Source: Firm-04 sp045617625 (GTDB taxonomy: Bacteria > Bacillota > Clostridia > Oscillospirales > Ruminococcaceae). Taken from it: a stretch of 64,000 nt of DNA. The position numbers were made by a program, and so were the translations under genes. Positions 63,766 to 64,000 of the stretch are shown here, in pieces. The DNA is taken from assembly GCA_045617625.1 (NCBI GenBank), contig JAZLJA010000012.1, positions 124,001 through 188,000 of the forward strand. The letters are read 5' to 3'. Position 1 is the stretch's first letter, and every line of letters begins with the position of its first letter. The notes beneath the pieces are model-generated. The model was not told the origin of the DNA, did no database searches, and was given only the letters and a program-made list of their open reading frames with translations.

Positions 63766-64000
63766 CGGAATCTCACACCTCTCTCTTTCGCCGCACAGCC
63801 CCAAAAAACAAACCCCCCCGCCCGAATGCTTTTTTCGCCCAAAAAATTACGGGGAAAAATGCATTCCGTGAGGGGTGATTTTTCGCGTGGCAGCGGCAAA
63901 ACCGCAATAGCACCAAAAAAGCCGTACTTCACCCGAATGAAATGCGGCAGATTATATGAAGTTGCAGAAAGAGCCTTCCCAAAGCTTGACAAACAGGCGA

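Noticed and set aside
63859..64000. Plus-strand frame (MHSVRGDFSRGSGK...) open to the right edge of the window
   Set aside because: It could be the start of a gene beyond the edge, but only 47 codons are visible, the ribosome site is weak and no motif is recognised.

Overview
The window looks like a piece of chromosome from an anaerobic, fibre- or starch-associated Firmicute of the Ruminococcus / Oscillospiraceae type. The basis is a pyruvate:ferredoxin oxidoreductase, a dockerin domain, threonine-rich linkers in three exported proteins, a full clostridial-style glycogen gene set (glgB, separate glgC and glgD, glgA, glgP), sporulation genes (spoIIE, ytfJ/gerW) and strong AGGAGG ribosome sites. 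The genus is an inference from gene content. No tRNA, rRNA, CRISPR array, prophage or insertion sequence was recognised. Long antisense open frames opposite most genes are composition shadows and are omitted.

Layout. 0-8 kb: nifJ; a lipoprotein and a small Xre-type repressor that diverge from two abutting perfect palindromes; a class Ic aspartate aminotransferase; then, on the minus strand, an ECF sigma factor with a membrane anti-sigma-like partner that ends in a dockerin. 8-19.5 kb: one tight plus-strand run led by alaS (GNAT, HIT, ComEC-like, holA, RNase M5-like TOPRIM, a degenerate MBOAT-like protein, an amidohydrolase, an ABC-F ATPase). 19.6-25.8 kb: three membrane proteins of an unnamed paralogous family (a fourth copy lies at 63 kb), comM/yifB, an aldose-1-epimerase-like protein and a TipA-type MerR regulator. 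25.8-31.4 kb: DUF378 protein, foldase-like lipoprotein, LUD protein, HprK-like P-loop protein, a 41-residue membrane peptide gene, ilvE and an unknown membrane protein.

31.4-41 kb (minus strand): glgB-glgC-glgD-glgA-ispE from one promoter, then spoIIE. Glycogen breakdown genes (glgP plus an intracellular GH13 enzyme) lie separately at 54.4-58.8 kb. 49.9-54.1 kb holds a two-component system with a very large membrane sensor, and an asparaginase. 59-62.6 kb holds DUF2953 protein, ytfJ, rluB, and a trpB2 preceded by a clear T-box leader with a likely Trp (UGG) specifier.

The most interesting block is 41.3-49.6 kb on the minus strand, a single operon from a strong promoter. It encodes a membrane-anchored transglutaminase-like protein, an aspartate/glutamate-type racemase, a DltA-like adenylation enzyme, an acyl carrier protein, a DltB-like MBOAT, a DltD-like SGNH protein whose nucleophile position is Cys, a lipoprotein and a leucine-rich-repeat protein. 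It has the parts of a D-alanylation (Dlt) pathway plus its own racemase, and the Cys expected in the DltA substrate pocket is replaced. I propose that it exports and attaches an amino acid other than D-Ala, perhaps a D-amino acid made by the racemase, to a cell-envelope polymer. That function is inference; the gene content is read directly.
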